This document shows positions 54,437 to 63,696 of a stretch of 64,000 nucleotides of DNA, one piece after another. The number at the start of each line of letters is the position of its first letter. Position 1 is the stretch's first letter. The position numbers and the translations under genes were made by a program. Source of the stretch: Symsagittifera roscoffensis (taxonomy: Eukaryota > Xenacoelomorpha > Acoela > Convolutidae); the NCBI RefSeq assembly GCF_963678635.1, contig NC_087066.1, positions 60,792,875 through 60,856,874 on the forward strand, given 5' to 3'. Below the pieces are notes generated by a model. It saw only the letters and a list, made by a program, of their open reading frames with translations. It did not search any database and was not told the origin of the DNA.

Positions 54437-54955
54437 TTAATGGTTTAGCGTCCCCATAAATGACCGAAGTTGTTTTAGAGTTCGCGGTGGTTTAAGCAAT
54501 TGGATTGCCTCGATCTTTGAAAATCTTGGGGAGTAACCGTTCTCATTAATCTCATACCCTAACCAAGTTAACTGGTTAACAGAGAATTCGCACTTACTCA
54601 GTTTGAGAGCCCAGCCTCCCGCATCCAGCCTTTGCATAAATTTTTCGACCAGATCGTTATGTTCTTGAACATCGCCTTTGGTGACAATCAAAATGTCGTC
54701 GAGGTAACAAATAACCCCTTCTAGCCCTTGTAAGGTACAATCCATAGCCTTCTGGAACTCGGTAGGCATATCAGTCAGTCCATAAAAACCCGTCTTGAAT
54801 CGGTACGTTCCCGTCGCCTCGCCAAACAAAATAATGAAGTTACAGTGGCTGCTAGTGAATGATGACAGTGGCAACTGACTAAACGCAACCTTACCAGGAA
54901 CATTGCGAGTTATGATGTGTGCCGCGGAATCAATGAGCTCATGAATGTTCGGCAT
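54437..54955 (-). CDS. Gypsy reverse transcriptase (palm)
   Basis: 172 codons with TYRFKTGFYGLTDMPTEFQK and the catalytic GVICYLDDILIV box, then the thumb start LKLSKCEFSVNQLTWLGYEI. The N-terminal RT (APIVLTAKKDGSIKLALNAK) lies at about 54970-55120, broken by stops. Confidence 0.85.
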   Translation of the reverse strand: MPNIHELIDSAAHIITRNVPGKVAFSQLPLSSFTSSHCNFIILFGEATGTYRFKTGFYGLTDMPTEFQKAMDCTLQGLEGVICYLDDILIVTKGDVQEHNDLVEKFMQRLDAGGWALKLSKCEFSVNQLTWLGYEINENGYSPRFSKIEAIQLLKPPRTLKQLRSFMGTLNH

Positions 54956-55179
54956 CTAGTACTTGTTTTTTCAGATCTGAGCATTCATTGGTTTAGCATT
55001 GAGGGCCAGTTTGATAGATCCGTCCTTTTTTGCAGTTAACACAATCGGTGCTATGAAGAAATCAGTCGTACACTTGTCCAAATTTTCAATGTGTCCTTGC
55101 TCCACCTAAAGTTTGATCTCACTCGCGACCCTATCCTGAATATGAATCGGAACTTTTCGTCCTTTAATTTGACGTGGCA

Positions 55180-55650
55180 CTAAAAGAAACTTGAAATTGG
55201 TATATACTTTATGACTCTTTGATCGACCCAAACGACTAAACACATGGGCATATTTCTTTGCGAAAAGGAACTCCAGTATTCTGAAATCGGATCCGAGGAA
55301 CCATACTCCAACGACTGGATTGTTTCGGCCTTCAATTGTCTAGTAACAACCCCCAGTTGCTCCTGCAAATCCAAACCGAGAAGATTACGAGATCTAATCT
55401 CCGAAAGGAGGAACTGAGCGTTTGCCACCCTCCAGCCACTAGAAGAAATCGGAATTTGAATCGACCCAAGGAGGCGAATGGGCTTCCTATTATAGTCGAC
55501 ATAAAGGGCATCAATAGGGTACCGGGCGATATCGCGAAACTCAATCGATGGGTTTCGTTGCAAGAGTAAATCACAGGTGCGTTTGTTCAGGAACGAAACT
55601 GGGCTTCCTGTGTCTACTGTCGAATAGAAAAAACTGTAACCTGAACGCAA
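55180..55650 (-). CDS. Gypsy aspartic protease
   Basis: 156 codons with the catalytic DTGSP at residues 13-17 and the flap/dimer strand RNLLGLDLQEQLGV. It overlaps the gag frame by 37 nt in the -1 frame, the arrangement used by elements that express pol by -1 frameshifting. Confidence 0.75.
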   Translation of the reverse strand: MRSGYSFFYSTVDTGSPVSFLNKRTCDLLLQRNPSIEFRDIARYPIDALYVDYNRKPIRLLGSIQIPISSSGWRVANAQFLLSEIRSRNLLGLDLQEQLGVVTRQLKAETIQSLEYGSSDPISEYWSSFSQRNMPMCLVVWVDQRVIKYIPISSFF

Positions 55651-56351
55651 CTGGATACTGAGGCTCCGAGACTGTCCTCCACTTGACCTGAGGTTTTTAT
55701 ACTATTATTCATGACAGCGGATTCCAGCTGTAACACCCCATATTCGGGCTCACTATCCTGGTCTACATCTATGAAGTTGCAATCCACAGAGGGACCCGCC
55801 ACGTCCTCATTTTCCTTTACCAGATTGACGCGTCTTTTCGACGAGTTGCAGCATTTCGCGAAGTGTCCACGTTTCCGACAGAGATTACAAGTTACTTCCC
55901 GAGCTGGACAAGATTTACGGCGATCCGGACTATAAGGATTACCACAGAAATAACATGATTTATTCGTTTGATTGTTTTGTGACGTTTGTCGGTTATTTTG
56001 GCTTTGAGGATAATTTCGTCTTCCTCTCGATGACTGAATAGAGCAAGTAGGTTCTTGTTTAACCTTAATCCTGCTAGAATATTGATTATGAGGGAGTAGT
56101 TTCTGGAACTGTGCAGACGTACTTGCCCCTTTTTCGCACTCAAGTGCGAGCTTAAAGGTGCCACCGAGATCAGCTTTTGCCTTGATGATTTGTTGTTGAA
56201 CATCGACGTCTCGAATTCGTCCAATAAAGAGGTCTTTCAGAGTCTCCTTTTTCTGATCATTAAGCCAATTACGCAAAGCCACTTGGGCGCTCAAACGGGC
56301 GTAAAATGACGAGAAGGTGTCATTTTCAAGCATGAAAACCGTGTTATACAA
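55614..56351 (-). CDS. Gypsy gag C-terminal half with zinc knuckles
   Basis: 245 codons: capsid-like LSAQVALRNWLNDQKKETLK and LFIGRIRDVDVQQQIIK, a Gln/Asn/Arg-rich linker, then CYFCGNPYSPDRRKSCPAR and the CCHC knuckle CNLCRKRGHFAKCC. The preceding gag part is in other frames at 56354-56569 and 56700-56874, separated by a stop and frameshifts. Confidence 0.8.
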   Translation of the reverse strand: MYNTVFMLENDTFSSFYARLSAQVALRNWLNDQKKETLKDLFIGRIRDVDVQQQIIKAKADLGGTFKLALECEKGASTSAQFQKLLPHNQYSSRIKVKQEPTCSIQSSRGRRNYPQSQNNRQTSQNNQTNKSCYFCGNPYSPDRRKSCPAREVTCNLCRKRGHFAKCCNSSKRRVNLVKENEDVAGPSVDCNFIDVDQDSEPEYGVLQLESAVMNNSIKTSGQVEDSLGASVSSCVQVTVFSIRQ

Positions 56352-56353
56352 CT

Positions 56354-56569
56354 TTATTGTACCGTGTATTCTCGTTCAACCTTGAACAGCGTGTTACAGC
56401 CGGTATGAAATTCTCGGAAAGGAATATCACTAATGTCTGTGTGAGAAAATAAGTCAGCGAATCGTCTCCTCCCTTCATTCCCCAGAGCAAAGAACAAACG
56501 AAACTTCATACGCGCTTCAGCCTCGTGGTAGAACCAATTTTGACTGATCCGACGGCCTTTTCTTCTCAT
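56354..56569 (-). pseudogene. Gypsy gag middle fragment
   Basis: 71 codons (RKGRRISQNWFYHEAEARMKF, FALGNEGRRRFADLF) ending at a stop just before the next gag frame. Upstream sequence to about 56750 continues in the same style (PPPRSESITEGEDAGAANAR). Confidence 0.6.
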
Positions 56570-56750
56570 CTCAATGTTTAGTTCAGTAATCCTTCGGATC
56601 GCCGCTTGATCTCGCTGTCGACGGGCATTAGCTGCTCCAGCATCTTCGCCCTCAGTAATTGACTCCGATCTTGGAGGAGGTTCATCAATAACCTCGGTGG
56701 GTTCAATTAACAGATCACGAGGATTGATATTATCTTCAGACCAGCGGCCA

Positions 56751-56874
56751 AAAAAAATTGATCAATCCACGATTCCCACAGAAATGGTGGGTTAATAGAG
56801 GCTTTCGCCCAGAAAGGCGGAATGCCTAACAGGTCAGTCCTGTCTTCGTTCACAGGAACTGCTGGCTGTGCCAT
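56751..56874 (-). pseudogene. Gypsy gag N-terminus
   Basis: Starts ATG at 56874 (MAQPAVPVNEDRTDLLG), then PPFWAKASINPPFLWESWID, a common Gypsy gag opening (PP-W-x-x-WI-x-F). The frame is lost at a run of eight T near 56753, after which gag continues in another frame. The A of the ATG is the last base of the 5' LTR, and the TGG of the presumed primer-binding site overlaps the start codon. Confidence 0.6.
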
Positions 56875-57190
56875 GAGATTTGCCGAGATTGTAGAGTTAA
56901 ATACTTTGTTAGATAGAATTACTTTGTTGCTTAGTTTCGAATATAATCTTGGTTTAGGAAATTTATCCCGAATGATCATAAGATTAAGTTGAATCAGATT
57001 TCTAGCAAACAATAGAGATAACAGATAAAGAATGAACACGCTCTGCGTGGAGTTAAGTAGAGGTTAGCGCAATGACCTTGATTAATATAATTAGCATCAA
57101 ACTGCAGTAGGACTGCAAAAGAACAAGTAACTAACGAGGTACCGAAGGTCGCCTCACGACAGTCTGAAGAAAATAAAGCCACCCTGAGCA
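56874..57190 (-). repeat. 5' LTR of the Gypsy element
   Basis: 317 bp, TGCTCAGGG...AAATCTCA on the minus strand, matching the 3' LTR over most of its length but lacking two blocks. The right boundary is set by loss of similarity and the TG start and could be off by a few bases. Confidence 0.7.
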
Positions 57191-60100
57191 CAAATATTCC
57201 GTTATTTTCGTTACAAAAGTCGGGTTAATAATGAACGAACGAACACGTGATAAAAAACTTGTTATTTAGGTTGTCAAAAGGCAAAAAGAGAGGAGAAATA
57301 GGCAAAAAGAGTACACTTTCCTCCAAATTTGGAAATGCCATTCGGATTATGACAGTGACAAAAGGCAAGAGTGAGTCACCTTAAAATCAACGCCAGCTCG
57401 AAGGGCACCATTCGTGATCGAATTTAGGGGAACAACCCCAAGAGAAAGAGAAAAAAAAGAAAGAAGCAAGACAGAAAAAGGACAAAAGCCAAGGACATGG
57501 AGGCAAACAATCAAAGAGAGACCGAATACAAATCTCACCAGGAGCAGTGAATTGAGGGGAGAATGGGGAGTACAACTCCATAGAAAAAAGAAACTCAAGT
57601 TAAATTTCATGCATGGAGATCTTTGAAGGAGCTGGAGGGAATCAAAACAACCAGGATGCAACACGACGTTGTGAAAATCGTGCCACAGTTTCAAGCAAAA
57701 GAGCGGAAAAAAACCGAGACGACATTAGGTTGATAGTTGGAAGTTCGCCAGTAGTAGTTCAAGCGAATCAGTGAGCACACTTGCGATGAGGGCAATTTAG
57801 AGCACTCAGTTAAAAAGAGTTTGAAAAGCATGTGCATAGTGCTTTTGCGAAATCTGCGTGTTTCTTTGCGATGTTCATGATTGCAATTATGGATTGGGCG
57901 CCGAAGACAATTGATGTCAAGAAAAATTTTCTTCGATTAGACGGATAAAGTATAAAATTTGGACGTGTATTTAAGCTCGCCGAAAGAGGCGAGGCCGGCG
58001 ATTGGTTCTGTATGGCGCCTGAAATTGTCTGCTCACGGACTACAAGAAGCAGCGGTTGTTTGGTACCGAACAATTGTTGAACGACTACAAATAATTGTGT
58101 AATGTAATGTAATATGCCCCATCTATTTACTCAAAAATTAAAAGGTTTAATAATATCCGTTTTGTGATTTTTCATGTAAACGATGTGTTTTAAGCTGGCA
58201 TCGAAAATTTTGAGGCAAGAGTTAACGCAGAACTGAAAAGTATAAGCTTTGATGAGAAACAAATCGACATTTTTGGCTCCCTGGGATGCAAGTAATGACA
58301 GAGACGAACAAATCATAATGCAGCCAATCATTACTGAAATCGAAGATACTGATGAGTATGCTGACTTGAACGGCAGTGATGAGCGGCCAATTACAGTTAA
58401 CACCAGTTACGAGTAGTTTGATTGCAATGGGTAGCTAAATTTCTTAGGCTGATCTTGCGAAACGCCTGAATGATCCACTATGTTTTTTAAATAAAACTTA
58501 GATCGCAAGCACGAAATCTGCGCAGGCTCACTGGTCAATAGGGCAGGGATATTATTGAGGAGACTTATCATTTACTTGTCGCTAACAATGGGTCAGGTCA
58601 GGGTAATTCAACAGAATAATACGACTTCCGTGGCGGTTTTTGTATGGACAAACGAACCATTGGACGTTTTCATAATTCTAACTTTGAAGGCACAGAAAAA
58701 AAATCAGGTACTGGAATTGGTGGTGTTGAAAGTTGGATATGAGCTTTGCTTTGATGACCACATGGACTTTGAGGACTATATACATCTACTTGAAGGTTAG
58801 AGCGGCCACTTACAGCCCTCAGTTCAAGACTTCTAGAGCCCAAACATCTATAGGAGATGTTGCCGAGATTCGAACGTTGCGATACCTAAATTGATGATTA
58901 GAAGTATTCCACAAATTCTTTGAAAAGATATTGGCGGACTGTTTGACATAAACTATGAATGCTACTCTTTATTTGATTTCTGTTTTTACGAAACATGGAG
59001 CTTTAGATCTGATGCACCAATATTAAGGAAAACTCAAAAACTTCCGTGCTGCAGTTGAGAAGAAGGTGAGACAATATTTGTGGCAATTTGTTTGAGCATA
59101 TGGCATCGGAGCAAAGGACCTTGAAAATGGCATTGAAGCGAAAATAGAATAGCACATAAGTCAGTGCACCAGAATAAATTGTTATAAGACAGCATGTTTT
59201 TATTTTTTTCTTTGTTCTGGAGCAACGCTTAACAGTTTTTACAAATAATTGCTGGCCTTTTCACAAAAATTTTGATGAAAAATTGCCGTCATATTGCACA
59301 ATCTCCTCCTCAAAATTAGCATATACTAGCAAAGCGTTTCAGGTCGGTGGAGAAAATGAAAGTTGTAAAACAAAATCAGAGATCCCTTCCGAATCCGCTA
59401 TCGCAAAATCCGAAATTTTGTAAATAGTAAGTCTCACTAATCAAATATCACAAATATCTGAGAAAAAATTTGAATAAAAACCAAAAAATCTAAGAACTGA
59501 AAAAAATTTCGTGTTTTGAAAATAAACTTTTTCTAAACTTGTTTCTGCTTGGGCCATAAAAGGGTATACTCCTATGTTTTCAACCCTAATTAAAAATCCC
59601 GTAACTAAAAATCCCCACATCAATTTTACCCCCTGTAATACCAATAGTTTGTTTTGAATTAAGTCCTGTTACAAATATTGTAGTTTTTCAATTAGGTGCA
59701 CTAATTGAGACCATAGAGGCATTCCTAATTTAATTGAAAATATTCACTTAAAACCAATTGCATTTTGATTAGCCAAAGAATTAATCCCTCATTCACGCGT
59801 TTAAAACAGATATAACCTAACCAGATTCTTATATTAACCACGGTGGGTCTGACGAATCAGACACCCAGAATAGTGTAACTCTAAAAAAAATTTTGTTTTC
59901 CTGGCTGGAGAATTCTCTTGGCTGCACCTTGTGACATTCCTACGTTTTGGGCTAGAACTAGCTGAATATTTCGTAAGTTTGTATTAAGGAAGCTGTGATA
60001 AAACGTTTTTGAGCGGAACTTGATCACATGAGTCTTATAAAAAGTTGATGAGCACAATGTGAATTTTTTGTTGTCAGTGTCAAGTGTGTCTTAATAATAT

Positions 60101-60300
60101 CTTCACCTTGACCGGAATTACATGATATTATGAAAAAAAAAGTCTTGATTACAACTGTTACTGGAAATGAGCAGCACCATATTGTGGCAGTTAAATTTAG
60201 AATTTTTACTCGTATCTATGCTTATCTATTCAACTTTTCACACACTAACTCAATAGTGAGCATACTTACTTGATTTTTGAAATCGGGTATTCGATGTTCT
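57191..60300. other. Gene-poor region, nothing firmly recognised
   Basis: A purine-rich stretch at about 57425-57540 and short frames without recognisable domains. The longest plausible plus-strand frame is 58555-58800 (81 codons, MRRLIIYLSLTMGQ...). A small hairpin GGTCTGA-CGAA-TCAGAC-type lies near 59847. The rest is AT-rich. Confidence 0.4.
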
Positions 60301-60310
60301 GACCCGCGTC

Positions 60311-60699
60311 CAGACAATTCGGCCAAAGACAATTCAACCGATTTGAAATTCAGACAATTCAGCCAAAAGTATGCAGACAATTCAGCCAAAGACAATTGAG
60401 CCAATGATAGTGACCGCCGCAGTCGCGCCAACGTGTTCGCATAAGTCTTCAGAGGGTAGGACTCAGAGGGTAGGACTCTATCCGAAAATTAGAGCCGGTT
60501 ATCGCCGCGAAGCGGCGACGCGCGCGTAGCGCGCCCACCGGCGACCTTAAACCGAGAAATAGCTCCAATTCCTTTTTTTTCTTTCGAATCTAGCGTTTTG
60601 TAAAATTGGCTGAATTGTCTTTGGCCGAATTGTCTGTATATTTCTGGCTGAATTGTCTGAATTTCAAATTGGCTGAATTGTCTTTGGCCGAATTGTCTG
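60311..60699. mobile_element. Long inverted repeat / foldback element with GC hairpins
   Basis: Arms 60311-60404 and 60606-60699 (94 bp each) are reverse complements with only a handful of mismatches. Each arm is itself built of a degenerate 14-mer AGACAATTC(A/G)GCCA repeated about five times. The 201-bp spacer holds two hairpins: CGCCGC-GAA-GCGGCG (60503-60517) and GCGCGC-GTA-GCGCGC (60520-60534), and a doubled AGAGGGTAGGACTC near 60450-60478. No coding. I read it as a foldback or MITE-type element. Confidence 0.7.
60489..60534 (-). mobile_element. Possible Helitron-type 3' end
   Basis: On the minus strand the GC hairpins are followed, 10 nt after the stem, by CTAA (60492-60489) and then T. 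Helitrons end in a hairpin about 10-12 nt before CTRR and insert between A and T. No Rep/helicase coding is nearby and the 5' TC end was not identified. Confidence 0.25.
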
Positions 60700-61285
60700 T
60701 GCGCCGTTCTGACCATTGAAAAAGGAAAGGGAACTTTGTATACAGGTGTGTCTTTGTTTTTTTTTGTTTTCCATGCGAAAATAGAAACCACAAATAATCA
60801 ATAATCATTGACTGGGTTGAATGAAATATCATATTACAAAAATATTTGAGTGATATCATATTGAAGTCCTTTCCCAGTGTCAAGAAACACCGGTTTGAAA
60901 TTTCGGTCGATTTTTTGTCTAATTTTGGGCGACAAAAGCGATCGCGCTACGTTTCGTCAAAAACCTTGCATTACTAACCTGTAATAGATATTGATTGTTT
61001 TTTCTCAAAACATGAAATTTTGAACTTTATTTCCAAATTAAGTTTTTGAACTTTTCACAAAATTTTATTCAAGGTTTTTTGGAAAAACTACTCAAATGAA
61101 GTTTTCTACAATATAGTCCAAATTTTTGATATTTTCAAAAACTTTGCAAATGAGGTTTTGATTTAGTAAGTATCGTGACTTTTGCCATAAAACTGGTGAT
61201 CAAAATGTCTGCATAAGATTGTTGCAGCGCAAATATGAAACAATAGTATAAATGCATATAAAAATGAACCAAAATATAAAAGCAT

Positions 61286-61350
61286 ATAGGACAGTAGCCA
61301 AGTGTATACATGGTGCGTCCCGGCGGGTTCAGCGCTGGTTCAAATCCCGA
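61286..61350 (+). repeat. tRNA-derived SINE-like sequence with C12A7 run
   Basis: A near A-box TAGCCAAGTGT (61295-61305, last base off consensus) and B box GGTTCAAATCC (61337-61347), 43 nt apart as in tRNAs. Downstream, a second GGTTCGATC is followed by 12 C and 7 A (61421-61439). It is probably a decayed SINE head. 61440-62120 shows no gene. Confidence 0.45.
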
Positions 61351-62124
61351 CTAGGTCATTTCCTTTCTAGAACTCGAATATGCACCGAACTTGATGGGAT
61401 GCTCCGTAACCAGGTTCGATCCCCCCCCCCCCAAAAAAACCTATTTTAACCGTCTTTTTGCTCTAATTTGTTTCAGCCTTGATTAAGGCTGACCTTTAAA
61501 AAGAGCAATTTGTCTCAAGGACAAATACTGGCTATTTTTGCAGCTTGCTTTGAGTTATGCAGTTTTTTGTGGCCGATGTTACCGATGATGAAATACGTTT
61601 TGAAAACTGTAAAATTGTGGATTTCCAGTGTTAGTTTTGCCGAGAAAACGCTCTGTAATTCAACTGTTTGAAAGTCAATATTTTTACGATTCGGTTTGTG
61701 GAGATTTACGCGCACAAAGATCTTATATGCATCTCATTGAAAAGATCAAGCATGTACCTGGCTGACTCTTTCGCATTCAGTCTTTGTCTTGAAAATTTTT
61801 GTTGCAGCCGAAACTGGCTACATCATGACGTTATATAGCTTATAGATGTTGCAGATTAATATATTTAGATTATTATGTATAATTATTTATGTATGACTTT
61901 GTGACGTTTTGGTTACTTTGATAGATTTTGCTCAAAATTTTCAAAAAGGGGCAAACACAGTTGTTCTTCAAATGTAGCAAACCACATAAAACTAATATGA
62001 TTAATTATTGGCCGGCTATGTTTAGCAAAAAACGGTTTTGGTTTTTCATTTTAGATATTGAATAAATCACAGGTTTTACAAGACGCATGCGTATCAAAAT
62101 ATCATTAAAACTTTTTTTTGATTT

Positions 62125-62620
62125 CGTTGCGCGACACTAATGTTAAGTGGTCAGGTACGGTGATATTAAGTGAGTTTAGTTGAGTTTTTTCATCCTCAAG
62201 TTTACTCCGTGTGCGTTGTTGGAGTTCAACCGACCTACTCAATTTCCCCACCCCATTGGTTCAAGTAAATCTAAGCCGTTTCAGCCCGTCCGATTATTGA
62301 CTTCATTGCGCGACACTAATGTTAAGTGGTCAGGTACGGTGATATTAAGTGAGTTAAGTTGAATTCTTTCATCCTCAGGTTTACTCCGTGTGCGTTGTTG
62401 GAGTTCAACCGACCTACTTAATTTCCCCACCCCATTGGTTCAAGTAAATCTAAGCCGTTTCAGCCCGTCCGATTATTGACTTCGTTGCGCGACACTAATG
62501 TTAAGTGGTCAGGTACGGTGATATTAAGTGAGTTAAGTTGAATTCTTCCATCCTCAGGTTTACTCCGTGTGCGTTGTTGGAGTTCAACCGACCTACTTAA
62601 TTTCCGCACCCCATTGGTAC
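62125..62620 (+). repeat. 179-bp tandem repeat, three copies (last truncated)
   Basis: TTGCGCGACACTAATGTTAA recurs at 62127, 62306 and 62485, an exact 179-bp period, with very few differences. The third copy stops at CCCCATTGG near 62617. It ends 40 bp before the ORF at 62660 and could be a promoter/LTR array of the retroelement that follows. Confidence 0.85.
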
Positions 62621-62659
62621 TTTAGCGTAACGTAGCCTTCGCATAGGTCTCTTGAGTGT

Positions 62660-63286
62660 ATGGTATTCATTCTAGGAGCTAGTTCCTTGGATCACGCGCT
62701 CCGTATACTATCCGCACCGTCTCAAAAGCGCGTGAAAGAGACTTGTTTCACAAAGCCCGGTTTAAGCTTTAACTTTAACGCCAGGGACTCGCAGAAAACT
62801 ATCCAATATTATCTGCACCACTTTTTGTCGAATCGGAAAGATCTAGTTATTTGGCACCACGCCATAAATAACTCCATTAGTAAGCACCGCAGTAACAACA
62901 ACCGTAGTTTGAGTACTGACCAACTTAAGAGTCTTCTTTTGAGATACAAGGAGAATATTACCGCTATTGTATACTGTCGCCGCAACGGTACGGACAATAT
63001 AGAAAAAGAGTTGAAAAAGACAGGTATTCTCGTTCTTAACATAGTTGAGGATTTTATCTCAAAGCGAAAGGCCAAAGACCAAATACTTATCGAAAAGTAT
63101 AAAGAGCTGCACCAGCCCCCTTCCCTTGAGTTGAAGACTCTATTGTTACTTAGACGATACAGTGCTGACCTAAATACACTGAAAGCTAAGAAGAAGCGGA
63201 ACCGTTTGTCGCCTAAAAATCGTAGAGCGATTCACAACAGACTTAAAGCGTTAAAACTTCAAGTTACTCCCCTTGTAAGTTATTGA
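62660..63286 (+). CDS. Unrecognised 208-residue protein upstream of a gag-like frame
   Basis: ATG at 62660, complete, no break. It begins VFILGASSLDHALRIL, has an internal block DLVIWHHAINNSISKHRSNN and AIVYCRRNGTDNIEKELKKT, and ends with a strongly basic tail (KAKKKRNRLSPKNRRAIHNR). The opening hydrophobic strand plus G-x-S-S, and the central W-H-x-x-x-N-N, faintly recall SGNH-hydrolase blocks I and III, but I would not assign that fold on this evidence. Position, orientation and intact frame suggest it belongs with the gag-like frame 80 bp downstream. Confidence 0.5.
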   Translation: MVFILGASSLDHALRILSAPSQKRVKETCFTKPGLSFNFNARDSQKTIQYYLHHFLSNRKDLVIWHHAINNSISKHRSNNNRSLSTDQLKSLLLRYKENITAIVYCRRNGTDNIEKELKKTGILVLNIVEDFISKRKAKDQILIEKYKELHQPPSLELKTLLLLRRYSADLNTLKAKKKRNRLSPKNRRAIHNRLKALKLQVTPLVSY

Positions 63287-63366
63287 TGTATTAGAGTATT
63301 TTGTGGATTTACTTGAGTGAAAATGAAGTATTTCGGAGAGTCGTTTTTTTTCTGAAATTAATAAGC

Positions 63367-63696
63367 ATGGAAGTTAAGTTTCAGAAGAAAATTAAGAAGT
63401 TGTTTGAGAAACGTAGCAATCTCGAAAATGAACTTTATAAATGCCATGAAAAAATTTTAGAATACATAGAGAGTCAGAATCGTTGCTCAAAAATTGATAC
63501 CTATATTGAAAAATGTAGGAACTATATAGAAAAAGCGGTCGAGATAAACAATGCGTTGATTGATATGGCTGCAAAAAGTGCCAATCACGACGAATTGATA
63601 CCTGCACAGGATATGTGGCTTCATAAGTTGACTCAAAGCAACGATAAAGTTTTACAGGAAGCTATCACTTATAAAACAAACTTTTTGAGGCAATAA
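63367..63696 (+). CDS. Gag-like coiled-coil frame, BEL/Pao-like (first part)
   Basis: 109 codons from ATG at 63367. Highly charged alpha-helical sequence (KKIKKLFEKRSNLENELYK, then EKILEYIESQNRCSKI) like the N-terminal coiled coil of BEL/Pao gags. It stops at TAA 63694-63696, but the -1 frame that overlaps it from 63684 continues in the same style to the window end. Confidence 0.45.
   Translation: MEVKFQKKIKKLFEKRSNLENELYKCHEKILEYIESQNRCSKIDTYIEKCRNYIEKAVEINNALIDMAAKSANHDELIPAQDMWLHKLTQSNDKVLQEAITYKTNFLRQ

Larger units (their letters stand above)
50091..57190 (-). mobile_element. Gypsy (Ty3-type) LTR retrotransposon, 7.1 kb, broken
   Basis: Minus-strand element with two LTRs and, in order, gag, zinc knuckles, aspartic protease, RT, RNase H, integrase and a long integrase C-terminal extension. 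Pol order (PR-RT-RH-IN) identifies Gypsy. No envelope-like frame is present. Stops and frameshifts occur in gag, at the gag N-terminus T-run, upstream of and at the end of the RT frame, and after the integrase core. I did not find a matching target-site duplication at the two ends. Confidence 0.9.

Noticed and set aside
57347-57694. Hydrophobic minus-strand frame rich in Leu/Phe/Cys
   Set aside because: It is the complement of a purine-rich, low-complexity stretch; membrane-like composition is an artefact.
58131-58403. 90-codon minus-strand frame with a hydrophobic, Ser-rich N-terminus
   Set aside because: No domain or conservation evidence; neither strand gives a recognisable protein here.
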